Part shown: positions 37,222 through 48,868 of the stretch, piece by piece
How the letters are laid out: each line of letters opens with the position of its first letter
Numbering within the stretch: the first letter of the stretch is position 1
Origin: Galerina marginata
Lineage: Eukaryota > Basidiomycota > Agaricomycetes > Agaricales > Galerinaceae
Direction of reading: 5' to 3'
DNA: 64,000 nt
NCBI GenBank assembly: GCA_023014335.1
Contig: JAECYW010000020.1
Coordinates: 1,178,001 to 1,242,000 of the forward strand
Position numbers and translations under genes: made by a program
Notes under the pieces: model-generated
Told to the model about the DNA's origin: nothing
The model's input: the letters and a program-made list of their open reading frames with translations, nothing else
Database searches by the model: none

Positions 37222-37811
37222 TCACTTTGAAAAACATAAGCCGGTGACGATGTATAAAAGGAAACAACTTGCAGGGATATAACGAGCATTACGCCGTCTG
37301 ACGATTTCTCTGTGTTTCTCCTCAATGTCCTCCCAGGTAATGTTGAAGAGGTAATGCCCAAAGTTCGGGGGAGCGAATGTCGGTGGGTTTCCCGGTGTCG
37401 AAGTGCTGGCCCATATGGCGGGGCAGAAGAGTATCGTCTTGAGGGTGGTGAACAAGTCGGGGTTGCCGGGGACGTCGAAGTCATTGTAATGAAAGATAGC
37501 ATAAGAGTAAACAACCTGGGGGTTTAAATGAGAGAGCAGCGACAGGTCCGCGTGATCGTCGAGCAGCGAGTGCAGTTGTCTCTGTAGAGACGGAAAAGGT
37601 CAGTGCGACTAATATGACAAGGGATAGGGGGCGTTACAAAAGAAACTGCGACGTCCAGGAGAAGTTGTCGGCATTGCTCATGCCCTCTGGAGCCAAACGT
37701 CATTTCGAAATATAAGGCGCGCATAGCATTCCCCAAGCCTTGCCCGAAATCCAGAATCACCGAATGTATGATATGTTGTTGTTTGAAAGGGTTAGATTCT
37801 GCAGAGGTCAT
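37222..37811 (-). CDS. Hypothetical protein, two exons
   Basis: The start at 37811 opens an exon running to about 37636. A GT-AG intron ending with TCTCTACAG joins in phase 0 to a second exon that stays open to 37222. The join runs from a Leu-Leu-Asp-Val-Ala end into R-Q-L-H-S-L-L-D-D. The product is about 180 residues. It is rich in aromatic and Pro residues in the second half and has no recognised domain. It may be a shortened copy of a longer family protein. The stop may instead lie beyond a further intron after the R-R-R-N-A segment. Confidence 0.45.
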
Positions 37812-37864
37812 GTTAGACAGGTGGAGTTTGGCGAGAGATGTTAGGATGGGAAATATTTCGCATA

Positions 37865-38075
37865 CGAGGCGAGGGTTAAATAGAGCAAGGCTCGAAGGCC
37901 CCCTACCAAATTAGCTCGTATGTTTCGCGCGATAACATCGCGCTCGAAAGCGAGTTGGCACCTTTTCAAATTAACTTGATGTCGGATAACACCGCCGTAC
38001 GTTTCATGCGTCAACCTCGCGCCCGATGGCGAGCCAGCTGCCCATCAAATTAGCTCTACCTGCCGTATGTTTCTC
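37865..38075 (+). repeat. Degenerate tandem repeat, unit about 70 bp
   Basis: Three diverged copies of a unit containing CAAATTAGCTC or CAAATTAACTT followed by GTATGTTTC-like sequence, separated by GGCGAG/CGCGCCC-rich segments. A further doubling (CTTCTAT..CAAG..CATAGAG) occurs at about 38272-38300 and 38522-38550. No coding content was seen. Confidence 0.45.
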
Positions 38076-41000
38076 AACTTGGAGGGAAATAAATCCAGAC
38101 TGCGCGAAACATCCACTCAAATTCTCGCCAGTGAAAACGAGGCCCAACGGCACGAATTCATTGTACAGGGAATGAGATAAAATAAAAACAAGCGGACGAC
38201 TGTCGGAGGCTTTCATTTGTCCGAGCTTGCGGCTATTGTACGGAAAACGCGTCCTCCCAGCCGAGTAATGCCTTCTATGCAAGCAAACCTTTGCCCATAG
38301 AGAGCTATACGAGAATTCCAAGTCCAGTATAATTCCGCAGATCTAACGCGGGCGATGCAATCTGACTCAAGCTGAACATAGGCTTTCCCAACATGCAGCC
38401 GGCCATATTCGCTTCTGTGACGACTCGTTGCCACAAACATACTTCAATGAACGGGCAAGGGAATCGGAGAGCCAGTCAAGGCTACACCATCGAGTCAGTT
38501 CGCCCTTATCAACTGTGGTGCCTTCTATTCAAGTCAACCCTCGCTCATAGAGCTCCGCAGTGAAAATCGACTCTGCACAGTTCCGCGCGGAGCTGCAAAT
38601 ATCGGCATAGAAGCACAAAATCGGCGAGTATCCGACTCTCTGCGTTTCCCTGCCGCGGTCTTTCATTGCTTTCTATTCGTCAACGTTATCTCAACCTTCC
38701 ATTTGCGATTCGTTCTCGAAGTCGGCTGGACAAGCCCCGGGAAAATCACATATATATCCAAGGCCGTCACGAACATCCACATCCTCTCCTTCCTTCCTTC
38801 CCCCGCCTTCCCCACCATCCCCTGCTCTGTCACCACTTCCTGCACATGCTCTCCCCATGCTACAGGCCTCTCAAATTCATTTCAAAGCTCGCCTGGCGTT
38901 ATAGATGGGCACCCAGAGGCGTGCTAAGTTTGGCTGACGGGCTTGAGGTGAGTTCGGCCTCCTTTTAGACAAGTTTACTCTAATGGTTATGTGTACAGGC
39001 GACTGTATGCACTCTCGTTACCCAAATGAACCTTCTTCTCGGCTCCAATTGGTGCATCTGACTGTTTCTTCCGCATATATGCGCTTTGTAACCGCAAGGT
39101 GAGCCCGTCTCGTTGTAGTTGAAGTAGTGCGCCCTCGGCCTACCACGGCCCACCGACGTCACCTCTCGCAGACTCTGTATCGGCGATTTGGCTCAAACGG
39201 CTTCTTTGCAACGTTGGATTTCTGTCCATTCCATGCCGGTATGTAGTTTTACGATTCGACGTTTTCTCCTTCGCTGACACTTCAATATCCTTCCGCTTAC
39301 CCGCGCAATTACCCCTAGAGCTCTCTGACGCGACCTCTATTCGCTTTATTTACCGTAAATTGTAAGGTGCGTTGCTTATTTTTGCTTATCATACTTATAC
39401 TGAATCGTGGGGGTAGTAATCGGCTCAGAGCGACTACGAAAGCTTACATTAGCTGCATTGATCAAACTCAGGTGAGCCTAACATCGTTCATCTAATACGT
39501 TCTATCCGATCTCATTGGAATTTGCAGGTTTTCGGTCTCTCGACGACGGTCAGCCCAAGAATAGCACGGAGAGGACTGAGCTCAGGCGGCTGTAGGTACC
39601 AGCTAGTCGTAGGTAGGCGCAGGTAGACGCAGGTAGATGCAGGTAGATGCAGGTAGATGCAGATAATACATTTATTTTCTCGGATTCTCTCGGATTCTCT
39701 CAGATTAAAGCGGGAAAGTACAGGATACAAGAACGAATGGCAAGTCGAGGCTTACCGCAGAATATCGCGGATAACTAGGGGAAACGGCAGATAAATCTGA
39801 TCCAAGTGCGAAAATTTGCGGGGAAAAATCAGCAAAAGGGACGAAATCCCACTTCATCTGCTAGTTTCTGATATCCCGACAGTCAACCAAATCTGCAGAT
39901 AAAATCAGAGTCGACTTTCACTGGGCATAGAGATCTACACGAAAATCCCACAGGTTTAACTACTCAGATTAATCAAAACAGTACCAAAAAACTACTACTA
40001 CTAGATTCTTATTTAAGGTGCGACCGCGTTATATGTCGTCGGAAAGGATATAATACCTCTTCTCGTGCAACGATGGGACGGCTATGTTGACTTCTTACGG
40101 TTGATACTCTCCCAGGTGATTGCCAGTGGAATTCAATGGCGATTAAAACATCCAAAAATGCCACTTTGGAGGTGCCGGTTTCGATACGTATACGTAGTAG
40201 CCACTATTCTAGTTATCCACTGGTTCAGTAAGCGCCGGGAGAAAGAAAGTAATGAACACTTAACAGAAGATCTGATTTAGGCCTAGCACTTCTTGACTCT
40301 TGAGAGGGAGTGGGGTCCTGTTAGGAGGATAGAAAGAGATACCACAGCGGGTGGCATCTCCACGGACATTGCAGGTTGAGAACAAGGAAGAGTTGGCGGC
40401 ATTTGAAATTCAAAGCGCGTTTCTTTTTGTTCCTTCACGTGATCGCGTGATCCGTGGCACGCCCATCCGCTTCTCAGTTTTATCCGAAGTCTACCTTTCC
40501 TCTTCACTTCCACTACCCCCTTTCTCCCTGTCGACAAAACACCTGCACCCTTTCTCCTACCCACATCGTTTATCCTGACTCTATGTGGCATCCTCTTAAT
40601 GACCTGTAAGCATCTTAGCCCTTCATAACCAACCTCGCTGCCGTCACCTACGGTTTAGCTTGGAGTGGCATGCAGTAAGACCTACATACCACACCACCGC
40701 GCGCAAACAGTGCCCAACTCCCCTGGCCTTGCGTTTGGATTCCCTCGCCACCCCGTTTCGCACATGGCACCGTTGGGACTGCCGCCGACACCGAAAAACA
40801 GAAGCGACATTTTATACCGGAAACCTTGATGGATATGTGGTATTACGAGGGTGGTGTGATAGATATTTGACGGTAAAGGTATTTATTCCCACCAGTTTAC
40901 TCATAATCACGTCTTCACGGTTCTGAATGGTTTGGTTTGATCTAATCTTATAATCAGTATCTAGTAGTCCTTTACTGCTTTGAATTCGACGGTAGTTTAT

Positions 41001-41159
41001 TTACTAGTTTAATCTGTCGCTGTTTAATCACCAAAGTAGATTAATCTGAAATGCCCCCAATTTTCCGGCTAAGCCAGTGAATGTGGATTAGATTAGTTTA
41101 ATTAATCAAGAGCAGTTGGAGGCTCCGTTGTTTAATCAAAATCCCTATGGATTTTTAGA
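38076..41159. other. Repeat-rich stretch without a supported gene
   Basis: Frames of up to 102 codons exist on both strands but lack splice support or recognisable content. Pyrimidine-rich runs near 38,780-38,850 and 40,490-40,560 resemble fungal promoter tracts. A minisatellite of about 10 bp lies at 39610-39665. The motif CAGTGAAAATCGACTC-like recurs near 38,560 and, inverted, near 39,910, suggesting remnants of one small element. Confidence 0.4.
39610..39665 (+). repeat. Short minisatellite based on GCAGGTAGAT
   Basis: About five copies of a 10-bp unit, the last three nearly identical, followed by two copies of CTCGGATTCT and a variant at 39680-39708. Confidence 0.75.
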
Positions 41160-42255
41160 GCAAACGAACTACTTCTGACGAAGTTAGGCTGTGACTCTGG
41201 CCACCAGATGACATGGCACTAAATTACTTGGCTGGGAGGTTCCTTTTCGTTAAAGAAACTTATATATTGCATCGAGTACCATAGTCAGTGATCGATATCC
41301 ATTCTTGGAGCCTTAGACATGTTTCCGACGACGAAACATAGACACCTGGGGCAGCACATAATTCCTACCATGCGAAAGTCCAACTTGAAATCTCTTACTT
41401 GTTTAAGTTCATATTGTGGTTTAAATGCTACTCGGGCAATGCATAGTGAGTTCTGTGAGTTATTGAAGGTAAAATGAGACAAGAATATCTAAGTTAGTGC
41501 ACGTCATCTGGTGGCCAGATTGACGTATCCTAACTTTGTCAGAAGTAGTTCGTTTGCTATGATCTTTTTTTGAGCGCCTTTGGGACGTTTAGACAATAAC
41601 AGAAAGTGGAAAAATATCCTTGAAATGTTGAAATTTGAGCTAAATACGCTAACAACTTTATCTACAGTCGACGTTTGGCCGTTTTCGCTAAAGCTCACTA
41701 TTTCCACGATTTCTGTACATTTTCTGGGGGGCTACCTTCTTACGATCCCGAATCACTCAATTTTGTAGCTCTAGCACGAATTCTTAGAGACGCAGGGCAC
41801 TTACGGTGAGCCTGATCAGAAATTCCCGAAATTTGTTTGTGTGAACAAAATCCCCTTTCGCCGACTATTCTGAAAAAAGCTATAACACCCAGGCGAAGCT
41901 GCCTTTTTGGGCGAAGTCGTCAAATCCGAGCTGTCATTTTGGCCTTGCTGTAGCTCGCTCAATTGTTGGCCAAATTTAATAAATGTTCGTGCACTAGAAT
42001 TGCCTTTAGCTAAGCTTCCGAATGATGTAAGAAACTTCAGGTAAATCGCGATTTTAGAAAAGGTGGTTCACTCTGCACCAAAGGAGGTTTCTCCGCACAG
42101 TCAGTCCAAAGACTCACATTTCAATAAAGTTTTTTATGTTTCCGTGCTCTATTAGATTATCTGAAGGTGCTCAAAAAAGAGTTGAAGGAAACGGGTGACT
42201 TTTGACGAAGTTAGAGAATGTCAGTGTGGGCCATGGTGACCTGGCAGTGCTGGCA
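41160..42255. mobile_element. DNA element with long terminal inverted repeats and a partial extra copy
   Basis: The sequence at about 41503-41585 is matched in inverted orientation at about 42165-42255. Both ends contain CTAACTTTGTC, a CATCTGG/GACCTGG-type segment and a TTTTTGAGC-rich block. A third, inverted copy of the end lies at 41160-41222. Similar sequence, including the internal AATTTCCCGAA/AAATTCCCGAA block at 41815-41890, occurs at 54.48-54.87 kb. No transposase frame is present. This fits a non-autonomous class II element of about 750 bp with a nested or rearranged end. Target duplications were not identified. Confidence 0.55.
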
Positions 42256-42286
42256 CGGAGCTGGGCGGTCCTAACAGCAATAAACA

Positions 42287-43631
42287 ATGAAAACATCGTC
42301 AAAATCTATGCCCACACGCTTTCTTGTTTCCTCCTCGCTCATGTTTGCGCCTTCCTCTCTGTTCCGTTCCTTTCTACCTCCAATCTTCCAATGGGTTGGC
42401 CTCTTGCATCTGAGCGACAACATTGCTCAGTACTTGTCGGACGATAGAGCCCTCGGAGCAATGGCCCAAGTCTGCAGGGCGTTTGCGCTATCCGTTTACA
42501 GGGTTCGCTATCGTCGCTTGCACCTGTCGGGACCTCGCATCACCCTATGGTTAACCCGTGTGAAAGACTTCGCTGCTAAGCGCGACGACCACCCCCTTTT
42601 CGGCTTCAACTTTGTTAGGGAGCTCTCTTTTGTGCTCGAAGGGTGGCACCGACGCGAATTCGAGGATCTAATTCAACGCATCACACCGATGTTCACCGGC
42701 ATCCACACGATCCGTGTCTTCGGATATGAAGGATTAGGAGCCACGTATCGTGATAATTGGTTCATTTCCCTCCTTAACTTTACCCAGCCTACGATTGTTT
42801 CGTTCAACGGCTCTGTCATCCCCTATTACGTCTTCAAATTCGATGTCCCGAGTCTACGGGTTGTTGAATTCAATTCCTGCCGGATTTTCTATCCCAACGC
42901 CGAGTGGATTAGGCCCGAAGACCGCGAGGATATGATTGACGCCCATCTCACCCTGGCTCAAACTGGATCGGGCTGGAGCCGGGTCGTCTCTGTTACCAGT
43001 GGTGCTATTAATGCGGAGACACTAAGACTAGTGCACGCGACTCACGGATTACATTCTCTCGACTTACGCAGTGAGTCTTTTTTCGTCATTTTTGTCGGAT
43101 TGACTTATGATGTCAATACCAGTGACATTACATCAACGCGACAACGCACCGGGTATACGCCTGTCCTTCAACATCTCGTCCATCCAGTATCTATGTATTC
43201 GGGTTCCGAATGATGCTGTTGGTGACATTCCAATGTTTCTTTTACAACATCTCCCAGTCGTGCCTTTCCTGGAGCATTTAGACATCGTTTTCGACGCAGG
43301 CTTGGACGACCCCTCCAGCCCTCATTTACTTTTCGATGACATCCTTCCTACCCTCCTAGTAGCCACCAAAAGTATGACTCCCTGCCGGCTTGTGCGTATT
43401 AACCTTCGCTTCAAGGTGCCGGAGAATTTTCCACACTTAGGAACCATAGAATCATGGGTTTCTCCGACGGGAATTCACATCGAAGCGACGAATGAGATTA
43501 TACAATCTCTCCGTTTTCCCGTAGAGCTCCCTCGTGACTTTATCATTCCTTTTACATTCCGAGGGTGGGACGACCATTCATGGGGAGACGCACGTTTGGT
43601 AGGAGTACCCTGGGGCAATATCAGTGACTGA
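42287..43631 (+). CDS. F-box-like/LRR-like protein
   Basis: Two exons (42287-43070 and 43123-43631) join through a 52-bp GT-AG intron in phase 1, giving 430 residues. Residues about 30-75 form an F-box-like helical segment (W-V-G-L-L-H-L-S-D-N-I-A, later V-C-R-A-F). The rest alternates strands and helices as in agaricomycete F-box proteins with degenerate leucine-rich repeats. The likely role is substrate choice for an SCF ubiquitin ligase. The 5' end lies directly at the edge of the long inverted-repeat element, so the element may have replaced the ancestral promoter. The start could also be at the Met eight codons in. Confidence 0.65.
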
Positions 43632-44987
43632 TGCTTCATTTATGCATTTCTTATTAGTGTGTATGCTTCACCTTTTGCGCTTGGATCTTGAACGTAGCTT
43701 GAACTCCGAGTCAACCGGCGACGACTACATATCAACAGGTGTAACATTTTCTTTATTCCCGATTCGATCAGTTTTCTCCATGGGAACGTTGTGTATACAT
43801 TTTCCCGTTCCTCTTCGGGTCAATTGATTGTCGAATATCTCGTTCCCCTTTTTGGTCTGTATCTTCTGCCTGTCACCTGAGCTCAAACAGATTTTTCCGC
43901 CTTCACCTATCTAAGTCGAAAATTTGAGCTGCATATAGAAAGTCAAGTTTCTGGTGACGGTGACTCAAATACAAGTAGTAGTTACTCCCAGAGAGTGCTC
44001 TAGTACGAATCGTCGACTGAAAGATGCTTCCCCCAGGTGTTTCTTTGTCCTCTCTGGATTTCCTTAAATAAGCGGAAGGATACCGTTCTTGGTATCGAAT
44101 TCCCTTTTCCAACTAAACGGTCTTCTTCTTCCATCTTCCTCCACGAGCATCCATGTTCCAGGCTTTTTGCAGGTTTCCCATCAATACCGTGACACTAATT
44201 GGACACTAATTTCACGGCCAAAAGTGATTTTGGCGGGAATTGATCGCGTTGCCATTGTTTGCATCCAATGACTTTGGCCACGGCACGTGCGATGTGAGTT
44301 GTGAATGTCACACAGAATCACATATCTCACGTTGATCATACATCTCGCCCCCCTCCTCCTCCCCCACCGGTCCTCCCGTCCTCGCCAACGCGTCATACAC
44401 GAGTCTCACTCGTTGTATAAAGTCCACTAACCCTCTTATACCTTATCTCCGCCCCGCCTGCCGCTGCTGCTGCTCTTGACCCCGCATATTCGCAGTCTCA
44501 CTGCCTATTCAAGCGTGCATCCCGGGTTTTGGGCACCACATCTGCGCTGCCGCTGCTGCCTGGCGAACTCCTCTTGCAGGTGAAGATCCTTGCGTGCCCG
44601 CACACAACGCCGCTCTCCGCGTGGGTCGCGCCGCTCGTCTCCCCCGCTGCTGCTGTTCTGCCCTCTGCCTGCCCGCCTGCCTTCTATTCGTAAGGGTCTT
44701 CCCCAGCCGAGCCGTACGCGTGAGCGCTGCCCCTTCTTCGTCGCCCCCGCCCGGAGAACGCCTCTATGGGCTTTTATTTGTAGCATTCTCATTCCCCAGT
44801 CTCCCGTTTATCGCTCCTGTTGTAAGTCCTCACAAACTTCGTTGACGTTCAACTTACCGATCTTCGTCTCAGGTTCGCTCTTGTCATATACAGCCCTCCT
44901 CTCATTATATTCTTGACTCTATCCGTAAGTCATCTGATAGTTTTTTTCGTCAATGTTGTAACTAGCTATCTAATCATTCTAGTCATC
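43632..44987. promoter_or_regulatory. Long pyrimidine-rich region upstream of the 893-residue orphan
   Basis: No supported gene. A short frame follows the F-box-like gene (43624-43827). From about 44,340 the plus strand becomes rich in C and T (CTCCTCC, CCGCCTGCC and CTGCTGCTG runs). This is common in 5' leaders and core promoters of highly expressed basidiomycete genes. Frames in it are compositional. Confidence 0.4.
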
Positions 44988-47669
44988 ATGTCCTCCGAAT
45001 CTGCACCTACAAGCCGCAGGCTACCTGAAATCCGAAAGGTCGCGTTGTGGCATCCGTCTATGGGCCTCGTCGTCTCCCCTTCCGACGCCACGTTGCCTTC
45101 AGCCGTGGTCTCGGACGCTGCATCCACCAAGCTCGAAGACTTCACGAGGCCCCGTCTCCTCGGCGACGAAAACATTTACTATGCTTTTTACCCGCGCCGA
45201 CTCATCCACCGTGGGCCCTTGTTCTCTGTCCTGGCGGTGTCTCATGACGAGCTCGCTAAGTCGATTATGAAGGTCCCTGGTCCCTCGGGCACACCACCCC
45301 TGTACATCCTCGACCCTTCAATCCGAGTGCGGTGGAAGAATTTGGAGACTCCCCTGCTCGATGCTGCCCACACCCTCTTCACGACCCACCCATCCGTTTC
45401 CGCCTTCCCTCGCATTTCGTACCCCCGCTGGCCCCACGATCATGGATACGACGATGCTCACTCGAATTGGGACCTCGCCTACCACTGCGCCAAAAAATCA
45501 TTGGCCGCTTTTTCTATGCTATCCGCGTTCGTTAGCTTCACGTTCGCGCTCTGGCTGTCGGAATTCGAAGAAGACTGTCTGCTTCGAGCTTTCAATGCCC
45601 TCAATCTGCATCACTACACATTTCCTCGCGTCTGGCTGCAGTACGTTTTAAACTCCTTCATCGGCAATTTTGGGCCAGGGTTACGTGCTGGTGGATTCAT
45701 CAATCCATATACCACTCGTTGGGGCCCCTTTTTTTCGAAATTCATTGCTGCGAACGTGTCTATCTACTTGCTATGGGGTAATGAAGTACTCGATAGGCAT
45801 CGCCTCACGCATTGGCGGATGGAGTGCTACTTCCCTCCACCACAATACATCCAGAATGCGAAGGACTACTACGCCAACTCAAACGTTGTCCTGCCTCACC
45901 AGGGGACGTACGAGTTTACCCCGTCCTTCGCCAGCTCTTCCTCCGGTGATGCTGGCGACATGTTGGACGTGGATCAGTCTGCTTTCGACTATCCTGAGGC
46001 TTCCGTCGATGAGCCGCCTTCTTCTCTCGCCGTCGCCGTCGCCCCGCAACCTTGCCTCGAGTCCGGCAGTGGCCAGCGCGACGGCGAAACCTGGGAGAAT
46101 TTTTACGAGCGTCAAACGAAGAGCCTGGCGCAGCGAATGGAGAGGGAGACGCTGAAGGAGAGGCGGCGCCGAGAGGACATAGAGAAGGCATCAAAAAGTG
46201 GGCCCACAAGTCGGTCGGTCGTCTTCGTCTGGGAGAAGGACGCAGTCGTCACCGACTTTTATTGTCGCACACGCGTTATTTCATACCACGCCGTGACGGA
46301 GTGGGAAGCACGCACAGAAAACCAGCGGTTCTTCTGGAGCCACACCAACGAGTGGGACCTCTGCCCCCAGCTGCCCATGTACCCGCCTGGCACTATCCCT
46401 CCTCCCCCGCGCGTCTATTCAGATGACGATGACGATGCGCCTATCCTCCCCGTCTCCACTCGCCCCGCGCAACCAAGCCAGCTGGTTAAGCCCACTGGCG
46501 CAACTGCCATGATGGTCGAAGCTGTCAAGTCCATCGTCGCCAGAGACAAAACGCCTGAGGACGGGGGCAATTTCTTGCAGCGTTGGTCGCTCGAGGAGTA
46601 CCTTGAGCTTCGGCATGGGTTTTCGGTACTCCCAGAATCTTGGAACTCAAACCTCCACAAGGACAGCTTCCGCCTGCAGAAGACGGGGGAGGTTTTGGCT
46701 ATCAAAAACCTCGTCCACGTTCCTGAAGAAATAATCCTTTCCTCCGCCGCCTATATTTCGCTCGTCGACTTCCATAACACGGCCGTGGCTGGGGACAAGC
46801 TGTCGTACCGCGAACTCCCTGCTGCTTGGGACTTGTCAGAGAAACTGAAATCCAGGATGTCTCGAATTTGTCTGCAGCGCGTCGCCAGCGCAATATATCC
46901 CAATACCGACGTCTACATTTTACGGCCTCCTCCAGGATCCCGAGACCTTTCTCCATGGTTCGTCGCCACGACGAGTGCCACCGCGGTTCTGCTTGTATAT
47001 CGAAAGGAATGGACAACCATGCTCGAGATCGCACGCGGACTACTTGACTACGGCATCCCGTTCCACACCGTCGTCGAACGCCAGCGTCAGGCTGCTAGCC
47101 AGCCATTGAAGTCCAAGGTCATCGGGCTCGGTTATCGATTCAAAAACTTCCAGCCTGATGACCTGGATTTCACGGCGTATGAAGCTGCCCGAGACGATAT
47201 CTTTCGTTCGAGATTGGGACGTGTCGTTCTTATGATGGCTGGGCTTCCTGGAAGGATGGCGGCGGAGGTCGTCCCTGATTACGCAGTCCTCGATGGTCCG
47301 AATCTCGTTGATGTAGTGGTGGTAGGCACGCATGGTGACGTGGAGTTCGTCGACGACGCCATCGACGAGGAACACCTCGACATTATCTGCGGCGTATATG
47401 AGGTCGAGGGTGTTTATATCGAGTCGGCTCGGCACATGTCCTGGTGGCCAAAACACTCGACATTTGCCAAAGGCTGCTACGCCGCAGATCAGTGGCTGCC
47501 TGCTGCGGAGGTCTGGTACAAGGACCACCGCCGTAAACTTCGCAATGGAGAGTTTTTGCCGCAGACTGCAACATGGTGGTCGGGTTCGATGAAGCACAAC
47601 GTCAAGAAGGTTACGCGTTTGCTTAACGGATCTGAGCACCTGGCCAACGATTTTATTCGCCGCGGCTAG
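44988..47669 (+). CDS. Large orphan protein of a mushroom-typical family, 893 residues
   Basis: A single intronless frame. The Met at 44988 is chosen because it starts the family-like N-terminus (Ser-rich, then an A-L-W-H-P-S-x-G motif). The part upstream of it is hydrophobic and poorly supported. I have seen this kind of protein repeatedly in agaricomycete genomes, with the same order: an N-terminal A-(L/I)-W-H-P-S motif, a central G-E-T-W-E-N-F-Y-E-R-Q segment with a Glu/Arg-rich helix (residues about 365-400), then V-F-V-W-E and N-E-W-D-L-C. Its function is unknown. A Pro/Asp-rich linker follows at about residues 465-500. GC content is visibly higher than in the flanking genes. No transmembrane or catalytic motif can be named. 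Confidence 0.7.
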   Translation: MSSESAPTSRRLPEIRKVALWHPSMGLVVSPSDATLPSAVVSDAASTKLEDFTRPRLLGDENIYYAFYPRRLIHRGPLFSVLAVSHDELAKSIMKVPGPSGTPPLYILDPSIRVRWKNLETPLLDAAHTLFTTHPSVSAFPRISYPRWPHDHGYDDAHSNWDLAYHCAKKSLAAFSMLSAFVSFTFALWLSEFEEDCLLRAFNALNLHHYTFPRVWLQYVLNSFIGNFGPGLRAGGFINPYTTRWGPFFSKFIAANVSIYLLWGNEVLDRHRLTHWRMECYFPPPQYIQNAKDYYANSNVVLPHQGTYEFTPSFASSSSGDAGDMLDVDQSAFDYPEASVDEPPSSLAVAVAPQPCLESGSGQRDGETWENFYERQTKSLAQRMERETLKERRRREDIEKASKSGPTSRSVVFVWEKDAVVTDFYCRTRVISYHAVTEWEARTENQRFFWSHTNEWDLCPQLPMYPPGTIPPPPRVYSDDDDDAPILPVSTRPAQPSQLVKPTGATAMMVEAVKSIVARDKTPEDGGNFLQRWSLEEYLELRHGFSVLPESWNSNLHKDSFRLQKTGEVLAIKNLVHVPEEIILSSAAYISLVDFHNTAVAGDKLSYRELPAAWDLSEKLKSRMSRICLQRVASAIYPNTDVYILRPPPGSRDLSPWFVATTSATAVLLVYRKEWTTMLEIARGLLDYGIPFHTVVERQRQAASQPLKSKVIGLGYRFKNFQPDDLDFTAYEAARDDIFRSRLGRVVLMMAGLPGRMAAEVVPDYAVLDGPNLVDVVVVGTHGDVEFVDDAIDEEHLDIICGVYEVEGVYIESARHMSWWPKHSTFAKGCYAADQWLPAAEVWYKDHRRKLRNGEFLPQTATWWSGSMKHNVKKVTRLLNGSEHLANDFIRRG

Positions 47670-47735
47670 GTAAGTTCACATATTCATTCTCTGATAATGT
47701 AGTGCTAATATCTGTGATATTGTCGTAGTTCTACG

Positions 47736-48480
47736 TTGTCGGCCAACTCAGTCGCGGTCATGTTTTTTGTTGTTCTATATACGTACCACACCGTTTGGGC
47801 CGCCGCATTTCATCATCTTCGTCTTGCGGCCCTTATGGTATCTTGTAATTCTTATTGCTCTTCAAAATATCTTGGTCTCCCCGGTTTTCGTGTGCACTTT
47901 TTGCGTGAATATCTTCTGATGGCCGGTATTCGTTGCGAAGTTCTTAGAGCCGTGTGTGTGAATAGCAGGTACGCGAGGCATACGTTACGTGAATGGCCAA
48001 GGCTAGCTGGCTGGATTAAATCGAGTTTCAACGTCTTCCCTCTCTTACTCCCGCTTCAATTACGCCCTGTTGATCTAAGACTGAGACCCTCGACTACACT
48101 TCCTCCCTTAAGGTTATCAGTTCGGCGTGGACCCGTGGACGGCGACTGGACTACCCGACTTTCGGCAGACAATCTGCAAACTTTGGTCCTGGATTGGCCA
48201 GAAACATCTCGGATATTTAATCGCGATCTTCCAAAAATGAAATCAGTAAAATTGTTTGGTATGGTACTGGTTAAGTATTCTTGACAGGCAAGCTAACCAC
48301 CGTCTTTAGGAAAATTCAAAGTAAATACACCGGGTTACGGATCAAGATCGATTGATTTACAATACTTGCAAACTTTACAGTGGTGTTGAATTTTTACGAT
48401 ACGGTAGACGATTTCTCTAAAATCGTAAAGGCAATTCTAGCCTTTTTCTCTGGCGTTATGGCTTAGTCTCTCACACTCAA
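47736..48480 (+). pseudogene. Decayed LRR-like gene
   Basis: A frame from 47736 to about 48258 reads into LRR-like text (N-L-Q-T-L-V-L-D-W, then M-K-S-V-K-L-F-G). A GT-AG intron ending at 48309 keeps the frame to about 48380. After that the best continuation is out of frame and meets a TAG at 48464-48466 where related proteins would continue with S-L-T-L-K-L. I read this as a broken F-box/LRR-type gene, but a missed intron could rescue part of it. Confidence 0.35.
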
Positions 48481-48570
48481 GCTCATCCTAGCTCTGGGGA
48501 AAGAGGAACTGATCGATTAGTAGGGTGGGGTTCGGATACTTGACGCTAACTCTTTACGACCGCATATGAA

Positions 48571-48868
48571 ATGCCCCAAAAGCAGCGCAGTGAATTGGAA
48601 GACCCCACATATTTTAGCACCACGGGAAAGGCCCGTTTCTCGACAAAGACAGGTATAATAGGTTTCACGATGGAAATGAAGGGATGCAAGCAAATCCTGA
48701 AACTCACTTGGGAGCTTGGATGGGTTCCCGACTTAGTCCGCTCAGGCTCTCGCCACTCTGAAAACGCCGTCAAAATACAAAATCTTCAATTCCTAGTGAG
48801 TAGTCATTTTCAGTACCACAGTTACATTATGCGTAGAACCATGGCACACCGATCGTGCTTTACTATAG
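48571..48868 (+). other. Possible short coding fragment
   Basis: A plus-strand frame of 126 codons starts at 48571 and overlaps the 3' end of the SET gene on the other strand. The first 75 codons look protein-like (balanced Lys/Glu/Leu content). The part overlapping the SET gene does not. It is unassigned and may be the tail of the decayed gene just upstream. Confidence 0.25.

Noticed and set aside
44590..44916. 108-codon Arg/Pro-rich plus frame and the 95-codon minus frame opposite
   Set aside because: They lie in a C/T-rich promoter-like tract; the composition explains both open frames.
45879..47639. Minus-strand frames of up to 199 codons inside the 893-residue gene
   Set aside because: They are shadows of the GC-rich coding strand, with no motifs or splice structure of their own.
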